64,000 bases of DNA from Mycolicibacterium chitae. Lineage in GTDB: Bacteria > Actinomycetota > Actinomycetes > Mycobacteriales > Mycobacteriaceae. Below, piece by piece: positions 8,129 to 16,248 of this stretch (its first letter is position 1; every line of letters starts with the position of its first letter). The translations under genes were made by a program, and so were the position numbers. The DNA lies in NCBI RefSeq assembly GCF_900637205.1, contig NZ_LR134355.1, positions 4,526,001 to 4,590,000 of the forward strand, read 5' to 3'. The notes below the pieces were generated by a model that did not search any database, was not told the DNA's origin, and saw nothing but the letters and a program-made list of their open reading frames with translations.

Positions 8129-8144
8129 GCTGACTTTAGTCATG
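8129..8144. promoter_or_regulatory. TetR operator candidate 3
   Basis: GCTGACTTTAGTCATG contains CTGAC-N4-GTCA, the same pattern as the sites at 7250 and 7357. It lies 4 bases upstream of the ATG of the second AveC-like gene and covers a possible -10 (TAAAGT on the minus strand), a geometry suited to repression. Confidence 0.6.
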
Positions 8145-8183
8145 CAATGAGCGGATCGACAAGCATCCGCGGTCGATCGCGCC

Positions 8184-8786
8184 TCAGGCGGCCGGGGCCA
8201 TGCTGCGCAGCGTGCGCTTCACCAGATCGTCGAGCAACTCCCGCCGCATCGGGTCGTTGGTGGTGATCGCCAGCGCGTACAGGCACAGCAGGAAGAACAC
8301 CGCGCTGTTCATCGAGTTGACGTCCGCGGCCACCGCGCCGTCCTCCCGCGCGCGGTCGATGTGCGCGGCGAGCAGCACCACCAGCGAGTGGTCACCGCCG
8401 CCCTCGGCGGGCGGGCGGGTCTGCGAGAAGTGCAGGGCCAGAAAGTCTTTGAACAGCAGTTCGCCGAGTCGGCGCTCCAGGCCCAGGACCAGGCGGGCGG
8501 CCTCGACCAGCGCGGCCTCCAGGTCGTGCCCCTTGTCGAGGAACTTGCCGAACTGCTTGGCCATCCGGTCCTCCTCGCGCTTCTCGAGCTCGAGCAGGAC
8601 GTGTTCCTTGGTGGGGAAATGAAAGAAGAAGGTGCCGTGGGCAACTCCGGCCGCGGCGACGATGGCGCCGACGTCGGCCTCGGCCATGCCGGCGCGCTTG
8701 AACTCGGCCACCGCGGCGCCCATCAGCCGCTCCCTGGTTTGCAGGCGCTTCGTCTCGCGCGCCGATGGCCCGTTGACCACAGCCAT
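8184..8786 (-). CDS. TetR-family regulator paralogous to the one at 6624-7226
   Basis: This is a 200-residue TetR protein, clearly homologous along its whole length to the operon-leading TetR (shared RLQTRERxxGAA, AEFKRxGMA, VAHGTF-FHFPTKEHVLLELE). Only 59 bases separate it from the second AveC-like gene downstream, so the two form a duplicated TetR + AveC cassette. The gap carries a CTGAC-N4-GTCA site. It probably shares operators with its paralogue while differing in the ligand domain, giving cross-regulation (inference). Confidence 0.85.
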   Translation of the reverse strand: MAVVNGPSARETKRLQTRERLMGAAVAEFKRAGMAEADVGAIVAAAGVAHGTFFFHFPTKEHVLLELEKREEDRMAKQFGKFLDKGHDLEAALVEAARLVLGLERRLGELLFKDFLALHFSQTRPPAEGGGDHSLVVLLAAHIDRAREDGAVAADVNSMNSAVFFLLCLYALAITTNDPMRRELLDDLVKRTLRSMAPAA

Positions 8787-8864
8787 GCCGCTCCGTCTCG
8801 TTCTACCCCAGCCGTCCTCGGTTCCGTCGCTGTCGACAATATCGCCCGAGCCGCGGAAACCGCG

Positions 8865-9470
8865 TCAGCGCTGCGCCGCCTCGTAACCGTGGCTCAGCCA
8901 GTACACGGTGCGCTCGAGGCCCGGCACGATGTCGGTGATGGCGATCTCGCCGGCGGCGAAGCGACCCAACAAGCCGTAGACGACGTTGGTGACGATGGTC
9001 GTCAGGTCGGCGACGAACGCCTCGTCGACGTCGACGAGTACCTCCCCGAAGGCCGGGATGACGGCGTCGAGCCCGCGCTGCACCAGCTGTTCGCCGCCGG
9101 GGGCGGCGCGGGCGCGGAAGTAGGCCTTGAGCATGGCGGGGTGCTGCTCCCAGGGTTCGAAGATGGTGCGCAGCACCCGCATCTGGCCGTCGTAGAAGGA
9201 CTCGCCGTCGGCGCGGGACTGCCCGGCCAGGCCCGCGTAGCGGTTCTCGTCGAGCCACATCTGCAGCGCGGCCAGGATCAGCTCGTCGCGGTTGGCGTAG
9301 TGCTTGTAGATGGTCGCCAGCGAGGTGCGCGCCCGGCGGGCCACCTCGCGCAGTTGGACGGCCTCGTAGCCCTCGGTCTCGAGCAGTTCGACGACAATGC
9401 CGAGGATGCGCCGGTCGTGACCGGTCGGCGCGTCCCGCTCCTCGCGCGTCGCCGCGCCGGATGACTTCAT
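8865..9470 (-). CDS. TetR-family regulator divergent from the SDR operon
   Basis: This 201-residue TetR protein starts at ATG 9470 (MKSSGAATREERDAP). The HTH is RRILGIVVELLETEGYEAVQ with recognition segment TSLATIYKHYANRDEL. A longer open frame continues upstream, but it would run antisense through the SDR gene, so this start is preferred. It is divergent from the SDR gene at 9555; the 84-base gap holds two copies of GTAAC-N3-GTTAC, its likely operators. It probably represses the downstream catabolic operon and itself. Confidence 0.85.
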   Translation of the reverse strand: MKSSGAATREERDAPTGHDRRILGIVVELLETEGYEAVQLREVARRARTSLATIYKHYANRDELILAALQMWLDENRYAGLAGQSRADGESFYDGQMRVLRTIFEPWEQHPAMLKAYFRARAAPGGEQLVQRGLDAVIPAFGEVLVDVDEAFVADLTTIVTNVVYGLLGRFAAGEIAITDIVPGLERTVYWLSHGYEAAQR

Positions 9471-9496
9471 CGCCCATGACCCCTTGTCTCGCCGGT

Positions 9497-9532
9497 GTAA
9501 CCACGTTACCGTACCGGCTGTAACACGGTTAC
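9497..9532. promoter_or_regulatory. Twin TetR operators GTAAC-N3-GTTAC
   Basis: GTAACCACGTTAC (9497-9509) and GTAACACGGTTAC (9520-9532) share identical arms, with centres 23 bases apart (about two helical turns). They lie in the divergent gap between the TetR gene and the SDR operon. This is a typical paired-operator arrangement. Confidence 0.7.
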
Positions 9533-9554
9533 CCACGCAACGAAGCGAGCTGAC

Positions 9555-10385
9555 ATGAGTTCTCTGGCCGGCAAGGTCGCCTTCATCACCGGAGTCGCCC
9601 GCGGACAGGGGCGCAGCCACGCGCTCCGGCTCGCGGCCGACGGCGCCGACATCATCGGCGTCGACATCTGTTCCGACATCTCCTCCAACGGCTATCCCAT
9701 GGCCACCCGCGACGAACTCGACGAGACCGTCGCGCTGGTGGAGGCCCAGGGCGGCAAGATTCTCGGCACCGTCGCCGACGTCCGCGACTTCGCCGCGGTC
9801 AAGACGGCCGTCGACGCCGGGGTGGAACGCTTCGGCCGCCTCGACATCGTGTGCGCCAACGCCGGCATCGCCCCGACGGCCTTCCGCGAGGTCGGCATCG
9901 AGGAGGACCTCGAGATGTGGACCGACGCCGTCGGGGTCAACCTGAACGGCGCCTTCCACACCGCGAAGGCCGCCATCCCCCACCTGCTGGCCGGACAGCG
10001 CGGCGGGGCGATGGTGTTCACCAGTTCCACGGCCGGACTGCGCGGCTTCGGCGGCATGCAGGGCGGTGGCCTGGGTTACGCGGCGGCCAAGCACGGCATC
10101 GTCGGGCTGATGCGCACGCTGTCCAATGCGTTGGCGCCGTACAGCATTCGGGTCAACACCGTGCATCCGACCGCGGTGAACACCATGATGGCGGTGAACC
10201 CGGCCATGACCGCGTTCCTGGAGGCCTACCCCGACGGCGGCCCGCATCTGCAGAACCCCATGCCGGTCGAACTGCTGGAACCCGAGGACATCAGCGCCGC
10301 GATCGCCTACCTGGTCTCCGACGCGGCCAAGTACGTCACAGGGGTCACCTTCCCCGTCGACGCCGGCTTCTGCAACAAGCTATGA
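9555..10385 (+). CDS. Mycofactocin-coupled-type SDR oxidoreductase 1
   Basis: This is a 276-residue short-chain dehydrogenase. The cofactor motif is TGVARGQGRSHA near the N-terminus. The extended loop after VDICSDISSNGYPMATRDELDE is typical of mycofactocin-associated SDRs, which hold NAD non-exchangeably and pass electrons to mycofactocin. Catalytic Ser (FTSSTAG) and Tyr-Lys (GYAAAKHG) are present. It is the first gene of an operon with a second SDR (ATGA overlap), a CMD-like protein, an alpha/beta hydrolase and an acyl-CoA dehydrogenase, suggesting oxidation of an alcohol intermediate in a degradative pathway. Substrate is unknown. Confidence 0.85.
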   Translation: MSSLAGKVAFITGVARGQGRSHALRLAADGADIIGVDICSDISSNGYPMATRDELDETVALVEAQGGKILGTVADVRDFAAVKTAVDAGVERFGRLDIVCANAGIAPTAFREVGIEEDLEMWTDAVGVNLNGAFHTAKAAIPHLLAGQRGGAMVFTSSTAGLRGFGGMQGGGLGYAAAKHGIVGLMRTLSNALAPYSIRVNTVHPTAVNTMMAVNPAMTAFLEAYPDGGPHLQNPMPVELLEPEDISAAIAYLVSDAAKYVTGVTFPVDAGFCNKL

Positions 10386-11185
10386 GCGGGCGCGTCACGG
10401 GCAAGCGGGTCCTGATCACCGGCGCCGCACGGGGAATGGGCCGCAGCCACGCCGTGCGGCTCGCCGAGGAGGGCGCCGACCTGATCCTGGTCGACCTCTG
10501 CGAGTCGCTGCCGGAGGTCGAGTATCCGCTGGCCACCCGCGAGGACCTGGCCGAAACCGCCCGCCTGGTCGAGGGGTGCGGGCGACGCGCGGTGACCCAC
10601 GTGGTGGACGTGCGCGACGCCGAGGCGCTCGCGGCCGCGGTCGCCGACGGCGTGGCGCAGTTGGGCGGGCTGGAGGCCGCCGTCGCCAACGCCGGCGTGC
10701 TGACGGCCGCGACCTGGGACACCACCACCTCGGCCCAGTGGCGCACCGTCGTCGACGTCAACCTGATCGGCACGTGGAACACGTGCGCGGCCGCGCTGCC
10801 GCACCTCGTCGACCGGGGCGGCAGCCTGATCAACATCAGCTCGGCCGCCGGGATCAAGGGCACACCCCTGCACACGCCCTACACCGCCGCCAAGCACGGT
10901 GTCGTCGGCATGAGCAAGGCCCTGGCCAATGAGCTTGCCGCCGTGGGTGTCCGGGTCAACACCGTGCATCCCACCGGCGTGCCGACCGGGATGCAGCCCG
11001 CCTCGATCCACACCCTGCTGGTGGAGCAACGACCGGACCTGGCCCCGATCTTCGGCAACGCGATGCCGGTGCAGATGGTCGAGGCCGTCGACATCAGCAA
11101 CGCGGTGCTGTTCCTGGTCTCCGACGAGTCCCGGTACGTGACCGGACTCGAGTTCAAAGTCGATGCCGGCGTCACCATCCGGTGA
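10382..11185 (+). CDS. Mycofactocin-coupled-type SDR oxidoreductase 2
   Basis: This 267-residue SDR starts at ATG 10382, overlapping the previous stop by 4 bases (ATGA). The N-terminal motif is TGAARGMGRSHAVRLAEEGAD, and the long insert ESLPEVEYPLATREDLAETA is the family hallmark. Catalytic residues are in ISSAAG and YTAAKHG. It is a diverged paralogue of SDR 1, not a recent copy, so the two may oxidise successive or different substrates. Translational coupling makes co-expression near certain. Confidence 0.85.
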   Translation: MSGRVTGKRVLITGAARGMGRSHAVRLAEEGADLILVDLCESLPEVEYPLATREDLAETARLVEGCGRRAVTHVVDVRDAEALAAAVADGVAQLGGLEAAVANAGVLTAATWDTTTSAQWRTVVDVNLIGTWNTCAAALPHLVDRGGSLINISSAAGIKGTPLHTPYTAAKHGVVGMSKALANELAAVGVRVNTVHPTGVPTGMQPASIHTLLVEQRPDLAPIFGNAMPVQMVEAVDISNAVLFLVSDESRYVTGLEFKVDAGVTIR

Positions 11186-11208
11186 GCCCGAAACTCGAAG
11201 GGAACGCC

Positions 11209-11588
11209 ATGACCAGCCCCACCACCTCGGATTCCGGCGCGGGCGCCCGGGCCTACACCGACGTGATGACCGTCCCGCCGCCGGCGTCCGACGCCACCGC
11301 CGGCCTGCTCGACTTCGTGTTCGGCGAGATGTGGCTGCGGCCGGGCCTGGGCATGCGCGCCGCCTGGTGACGGTGACCTGCGTGGCGTTCCAGGACGCGC
11401 CGTACCCGATCATGAGCCACGTATACGCCGCGCTGAAGAGCCGCGACCTGTCCTTCGCCGAGATGGACGAGCTGGCACTGCAATTCGGGGCCTACTACGG
11501 CTGGCCCAAGGCCGCCCACCTGGCCGCGGTGATCGAGGAGCAGAAGCAGCGGGTGGGCGCGGAGTGGGAATCCGAGGGGCAGCAGTAG
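11209..11588 (+). pseudogene. Carboxymuconolactone-decarboxylase-like protein, frameshifted
   Basis: ATG 11209 follows a GAAGGGA site and encodes about 49 residues ending GLGMRAAW before a premature TGA near 11368. The plus-one frame then continues with RLVTVTCVAFQDAPYPIMSHVYAALKS to 11588. Joined near 11356 with one added base, the two halves give one normal CMD-family protein of about 126 residues (RRLVTVTC is the usual core). The shift is a one-base loss in a GC-rich run. It is either a recent inactivation or a sequence error. CMD/AhpD-like proteins act as small decarboxylases or peroxidase-related enzymes. Confidence 0.7.
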
Positions 11589-11660
11589 GCCGACCGGTTG
11601 CGCCGCAGTGGATAATTGCCGAGACCATGCTGCACGGCAGCGCACTGCGAGATTGGCACG

Positions 11661-12551
11661 ATGTCGACAAACCTCACCCCACCGTCGTGGTTCCGGCGGG
11701 CGCTGGACCACCGCCCGCGCAGCTTCGAGGTCGACGTCGAAGGCTGTCGGATCCACTGCCGCGCCTGGGGTGAGCGCGGCCGGCCGCTGCTGGTGCTGGT
11801 GCACGGCGGCGGGGCCAACTCGGCGTGGTGGGACCACATCGCCCCGTTCTTCGCCGCCACCCACCACGTGATCGCCCCCGACCTGAGCGGCCACGGCGAC
11901 AGCGCGACCCGGGCCCGATACGGCCTGGGCATCTGGTCCCGGGAAGTGCTCGCCGTCGCGACCGCCGCCGACCCGTCGGTCCGGCCGGTGATCGTCGGGC
12001 ACAGCATGGGCGGCTGGGTCACCAGCACCGCCGCGATCCGCGAGGGCGCCGAGATCGACGGGATCGTCGTCATCGACTCGCCGCTGCGCGACCGCGCCCC
12101 CGAGGAAGACCACCTGCGCCGGGCGCGCGGGAGGCAGGAGGGGTACCGGACCCGGGAGGCGATCGTGTCGCGGTTCCGGCCGGTGCCGAGCCAGGACGTG
12201 ATCCTGCCCTACATCGCCGATCACATCGCCCGCGAATCGGTGCGGCGCAAGGGGTTGCGCTGGTGGTGGAAGTTCGACCCGGCCATCTTCAGCGGCAGTT
12301 GGCTCTCCGAAGGCCCCACCGAGGCGGACACCTTGGAGAACACCTTCGCCCAGATGCCCTGCCGCATCGCCCATCTGCGCTGCGAGCACGGCGCGATCGA
12401 CGACGACATGGCCGAGCGGATCCGGCAGATCCTGCAACTGCGCGGGCCCTTCGTGGATCTCCCCGAGGCCGGGCACCACCCCATGCTGGATCAGCCCCTG
12501 TCGTTGGTTTCCACGCTGCGCACGCTGCTCGAGTTCTGGTCCATCACCTGA
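11661..12551 (+). CDS. Alpha/beta hydrolase
   Basis: This is a 296-residue alpha/beta hydrolase. The oxyanion motif HGGGANSAWW is near residues 48-57, the nucleophile elbow VGHSMGGW near 113-120, and the C-terminal His in EAGHHPMLDQP. The fold matches meta-cleavage-product hydrolases, haloperoxidase-like enzymes and esterases. ATG at 11661 is chosen because it starts a natural N-terminus (MSTNLTPPSWFRRAL); the frame is open 45 bases further up. The gene lies inside the SDR-led operon, suggesting hydrolysis of a C-C or ester bond in the same pathway. Confidence 0.8.
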   Translation: MSTNLTPPSWFRRALDHRPRSFEVDVEGCRIHCRAWGERGRPLLVLVHGGGANSAWWDHIAPFFAATHHVIAPDLSGHGDSATRARYGLGIWSREVLAVATAADPSVRPVIVGHSMGGWVTSTAAIREGAEIDGIVVIDSPLRDRAPEEDHLRRARGRQEGYRTREAIVSRFRPVPSQDVILPYIADHIARESVRRKGLRWWWKFDPAIFSGSWLSEGPTEADTLENTFAQMPCRIAHLRCEHGAIDDDMAERIRQILQLRGPFVDLPEAGHHPMLDQPLSLVSTLRTLLEFWSIT

Positions 12552-12593
12552 ACCCGACGTTTCGATCCAGTCCGCGGCGGCTAACCGCAGCGG

Positions 12594-13973
12594 GTGAGCT
12601 TCGATCTGCGGCCCACCGTCGCGCAACACGACCTGGCCCGACGCACCCACGAGTTCGCCGAGCAGGTCATCCGGCCGGTGGCGCTCGACTACGACCAGCG
12701 CCAGGAGTTCCCCTGGCCGGTGCTCGAGGAGGCCGCCGAGCGCGGCTTCTACAGTCCGCTGTTCTACCGCGACCTGATCGGCGACCCCACCGGCCTGTCG
12801 CTGCCCATGTTCATGGAGGAGCTGTTCTGGGGCTGCGCCGGGATCGGGCTGGCCATCGTCATGCCCGCCCTGGCGCTCTCGGCGATCGGGCAGGCGGCCT
12901 CCCCCGAGCAAATGCTGACCTGGGCCCCGGAGTGCTTCGGCAGCCCGGGTGAGCTGAAGCTGGCCGCGCTGGCCATCTCCGAACCCGAGGGCGGCAGCGA
13001 CGTCCGCAACCTGCGCACCACGACCCGGCCCGGACGCCGACTGGGTCATCAACGGGCACAAGATGTGGATCGGCAACGGCGGCATCGCCAACGTGCACGT
13101 GGTCAACGCCGTCGTCGACGAGGAACTCGGGCACCGCGGGCAGGCGCTGTTCATCGTCCCCGGCGCGACGCCAGGCCTGGAGTTGGTGCGCAAGCTCGAC
13201 AAGCTGGGCTGCCGCGCCTCGCACACCGCGGAACTGCGGTTGACCGACGTGCGCATCCCGGCGGCCAACCTGCTCGGTGGGGCCGAGAAGCTCGAGCACA
13301 AGCTGGCCAAGGCCCGCGAGGTGATCGCCGGCGGCGCGAAGTCCGGATCGGCCGCGCTGGGCACCTTCGAGCAGACCCGGCCGATGGTCGCCGCCCAGGC
13401 CCTCGGAATCGCCCGCGCGGCACTGGAATACATGACCGAATACGCCAACCGGCGCGAGGCGTTCGGCGCCCCGATCATCGACAACCAGGGCATCTCGTTC
13501 CGATCGCGGACCTGGCCACCCAGCTCGACGCCGCCCGACTGCTGACCTGGCGGGCGTCCTGGATGGCCGCGACCGGCGTGCCGTTCGGCCGCGGCGAGGG
13601 TTCGATGCCCAAGCTGGCGGCCAGCGAACTGGCGGTCCGGGCCACCGAGCGGGCCATCCAGACCCTGGGCGGTTGGGGCTACATCACCGATCACCCGGTG
13701 GAGAAGTGGTACCGCGACGCCAAGCTCCACACCATCTTCGAGGGCACCAGCGAGATCCAGCGGATGGTGATCGCGCGGGCCCTGGGCGCCGCCGACGGCG
13801 CCCCGCCCCTGCACGTCGACCTCGAACCCGCCGGCGGTCCGCTCAATCGGTGGTTCGGCCGGGGCGCGCCCATGCGCGGGCGGGCCTCGGAGACGATGCT
13901 CGCGGCCAAGGACAAGGTGCCCGCCCCGGTCATGCGGTTGGCCATGAAGGTGCTCGCGCCGCCGCGCCGGTAA
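12594..13973 (+). pseudogene. Acyl-CoA dehydrogenase with two compensating frameshifts
   Basis: The GTG at 12594 starts a FadE-type protein (MSFDLRPTVAQHDLARRTH) with the flavin/substrate region AALAISEPEGGSDVRNLR. Near 13032 one extra G shifts the frame. The middle (MWIGNGGIANVHVVNA ... EYANRREAFGAPIIDNQG) reads in another frame, and near 13500 a missing C restores the first frame (IADLATQLDAARLLTW ... FEGTSEIQRMVIARAL). Corrected, it is a full-length dehydrogenase of about 459 residues. As given, 160 central residues are out of frame, so the product would be inactive. Two opposite single-base shifts in GC-rich runs suggest sequencing error as much as decay. Confidence 0.75.
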
Positions 13974-14019
13974 TCGACCTCCGGACCGGTGCGCGCGCGA
14001 TGCTGGAACAATCAACAAC

Positions 14020-14607
14020 ATGGATGCCCGCGAGCCGCTCGGTCTGCGAGAGCGCAAGAAGTTGCGCACCCGCGAGACCATCCGGCGCGAGGCGTTCCGA
14101 TTGTTCGAGGCCAATGGCTACCCGAACACCACCGTCGAGCAGATCGCCGACGCCGCCGAGGTCTCCCCCCGAACGTTCTTCCGCTACTTTCCCGCCAAAG
14201 AGCACGTCCTCATCGACGACGACCTGATCCCGCCGATCATCGAGGCCTTCCGCTCCGCACCCCCGGAGATGCCGCCGCTGACCGCGTACCGGCACGCCGT
14301 GACGAGCACGTTCGCCGCGTTGAGCCCGCCCGAACGGGAGAACGCGCTGCGCGGCCAGTCGATGATGTACTCCGTTCCGGAGGCGCAGGGACTGCTGTAT
14401 TCGCACTACGTCCGGCTGATCCGGCTGATCAGCGAGGCGCTGATCGACCGGCTCCCACACGTCCGCGACGCGTTCGAGCGCCGGGTCCTGGCCGGCGTCA
14501 TCGTCGGCGTGCTGCTGTCGGTCTCCGACGGCACGCCGCTGCCCGGGGACCCGATCGCGGCGGGCATGGAGATCCTGGAAGCCCGGTTGAACCTGGGCCC
14601 GTTGTAG
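14020..14607 (+). CDS. TetR-family regulator
   Basis: This is a 195-residue TetR protein. The HTH is ETIRREAFRLFEANGYPNT with recognition segment EVSPRTFFRYFPAKEHVL, as in the AcrR-like actinobacterial group. It has a helical ligand domain. The gene follows the acyl-CoA dehydrogenase by 46 bases on the same strand. No palindrome is obvious directly upstream. It may regulate the neighbouring catabolic genes or be independent. Confidence 0.8.
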   Translation: MDAREPLGLRERKKLRTRETIRREAFRLFEANGYPNTTVEQIADAAEVSPRTFFRYFPAKEHVLIDDDLIPPIIEAFRSAPPEMPPLTAYRHAVTSTFAALSPPERENALRGQSMMYSVPEAQGLLYSHYVRLIRLISEALIDRLPHVRDAFERRVLAGVIVGVLLSVSDGTPLPGDPIAAGMEILEARLNLGPL

Positions 14608-14629
14608 GTCGCGGCGCTACCCTGACCCG

Positions 14630-14899
14630 ATGAGCAGCCCACGAGTTCCCGGCGGTGTGGTGCACAAGCTTCCCGGCGACCTGCGAACCGCGCTGCTGGG
14701 CAACGCGACCGCCTTCGCCGCATGGAAGGACATCACCCCGCTGGCCCGCAACGAGTTCATCTGCTGGGTCGAGGACGCTAAACAGCAGGCCACCCGCGAA
14801 CGCCGAATCCGGCGCACCCAGGAGGAACTCGAGGAGGGCATGCGTCGGCCCTGCTGCTGGCCCGGGTGCAAGCATCGGGAACGCAACGGCAAGGCCTGA
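14630..14899 (+). CDS. YdeI/OmpD-associated-family small protein
   Basis: This 89-residue protein consists mainly of the C-terminal YdeI-type domain: LRTALLGNATAFAAWKDITP, ARNEFICWVEDAKQ, then RERRIRRTQEELEEGMRRPCCWPGC. Longer relatives carry an N-terminal DUF1905 domain, absent here. The family is annotated as 'bacteriocin protection', with poorly defined function. A CCWPGCKHR tail could bind metal. It is preceded by a TetR gene 22 bases upstream. Confidence 0.65.
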   Translation: MSSPRVPGGVVHKLPGDLRTALLGNATAFAAWKDITPLARNEFICWVEDAKQQATRERRIRRTQEELEEGMRRPCCWPGCKHRERNGKA

Positions 14900-15017
14900 C
14901 CTCCCCGGCGAGTAAGAACTCACGCAGCGAAAGTGCGAGTAACTCCCGTCGTCAGTTCTGCCTCGGTGCGCCCATAAGCTCTTTGCGAAATTTGATCTTG
15001 ATGGTAGAACCGAAAAG

Positions 15018-15362
15018 ATGAGGGCCATCCTGAACTTCCTTGCCGCACTGGTCATGGCGGGAGCCGCCGCCACCGCGATCGCTGCGGCACCGGTCGCCGC
15101 GGCGGACGCCTATTCCGCGGCCGCCCCGACCGTCAGTTCCTTCCAACCGCAGAGCGCCCCCGGTGGGGACGGCTGCTTCAACGGCATCTGCGGCAGCGGG
15201 GGTCCCGGGGGCGGCAGCGGGTGCACCGCCGACGGCACCTGCGGCCACGGCGGGCCGCAGGGCGGGGGCGGCTGCACCGCGGACGGCATCTGCGGGCACG
15301 GCGGTCCCGGCGGCGGTGGCGGGTGCGTGCCCGGCATCGGCTGCTTCGAGTGGGGACACTGA
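15018..15362 (+). CDS. Secreted Gly/Cys-repeat protein
   Basis: This is a 114-residue protein with a Sec signal peptide (hydrophobic LNFLAALVMAGAAATAIAAA, predicted cut after VAAADA or nearby). The mature part is low-complexity: four short cysteine-bounded units (CFNGIC, CTADGTC, CTADGIC, CVPGIGC) separated by glycine-rich linkers GSGGPGGGSG, GHGGPQGGGG and GHGGPGGGGG. It ends FEWGH. The repeat pattern (C-x4/5-C, GHGGP) suggests disulfide loops or metal binding. I do not recognise a named family. It stands alone between the YdeI-like and SDR genes. Confidence 0.65.
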   Translation: MRAILNFLAALVMAGAAATAIAAAPVAAADAYSAAAPTVSSFQPQSAPGGDGCFNGICGSGGPGGGSGCTADGTCGHGGPQGGGGCTADGICGHGGPGGGGGCVPGIGCFEWGH

Positions 15363-15390
15363 CACAGCCCGCCGTGCGCCATGATGAGAC

Positions 15391-16185
15391 ATGGCCAAAT
15401 CAGTTTTCATCACCGGCGCCGCCGCAGGGATCGGCCGCGTCACCGCGCTGAAGTTCGCGGCGCAGGGGTACACCGTCGGCGCCTACGACATCGACGAGGC
15501 CGGACTGACCTCGCTGCATGAGGAGATCACCGCGCTGGGCGCCACTGCGGTCACCGGCCATCTCGATGTCACCGACAACGACGAGATGATCGCGCGGCTC
15601 GACGAATTCGTCGCCGCGGCCGGGGGCCGGCTCGACGTGCTGATCAACAACGCCGGCATCCTCGTCGCCGGGGCGTTCGAGGAGATCCCGATCTCGGTGC
15701 AACACAAGATGATCGACATCAACTGCAGGGGCGTGGTCAACGGTCTGCACGCCGCGCATCCGCATCTGCGCCGCACTCCCGGTTCGGTGGTGGTCAACCT
15801 CGCCTCGGCGTCGGCCATCTACGGGCAGGCCGAACTCGCCGTCTACAGCGCCAGCAAGTTCTTCGTCCGGGCCATGACCGAGGCGCTCGACGTGGAGTGG
15901 GGCCCGCAGGACATTCGGGTGATCTCGATGTGGCCGCTGTACGTGCAGACCGCCATGACCGACGGCGTCAGCATCGGGACCACCAAGTCGCTGGGCATCA
16001 ACCTCACCGCCGACGACGTCGCCAACGACATCATGTCCGCCATCGAACCCTCCCTGCTGCGGCGGCGCCTGCACCAGGTGCATTTCCCGGTCGGGCGCCA
16101 GGCCACGCTGTTCGCAGCGGGTTCCCGGTTCAGCCCGGCGTGGTTGACCCGGCTGCTCAACAAGCGATTGGCCGGCACCGACTAG
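15391..16185 (+). CDS. Short-chain dehydrogenase/reductase
   Basis: This is a 264-residue classical SDR. The cofactor motif is TGAAAGIGRVTA (residues 8-19), with NNAGIL and catalytic Ser (NLASASAIYG) plus Tyr-Lys (YSASKFF). The C-terminus has a basic tail (RRRLHQVHFPVGRQ ... LLNKRLAG) seen in mycobacterial SDRs that associate with membranes. ATG at 15391 is 28 bases after the secreted repeat protein. It lacks the mycofactocin-type insertion found in the two earlier SDRs. Substrate is unknown. Confidence 0.8.
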   Translation: MAKSVFITGAAAGIGRVTALKFAAQGYTVGAYDIDEAGLTSLHEEITALGATAVTGHLDVTDNDEMIARLDEFVAAAGGRLDVLINNAGILVAGAFEEIPISVQHKMIDINCRGVVNGLHAAHPHLRRTPGSVVVNLASASAIYGQAELAVYSASKFFVRAMTEALDVEWGPQDIRVISMWPLYVQTAMTDGVSIGTTKSLGINLTADDVANDIMSAIEPSLLRRRLHQVHFPVGRQATLFAAGSRFSPAWLTRLLNKRLAGTD

Positions 16186-16248
16186 CGTTCGATTCGCCCT
16201 GAGTACAACTGTGTCGACCACCGGCGGCGCGCACTAAATTCGGCCGGC

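Noticed and set aside
9506..9688. Short minus-strand frame near the TetR/SDR promoter
   Set aside because: It would run antisense into the SDR gene and over the operators, with no ribosome site.
11253..14114. 953-residue minus-strand frame across the hydrolase and acyl-CoA dehydrogenase
   Set aside because: Antisense shadow of GC-biased genes that show clear family motifs on the plus strand.
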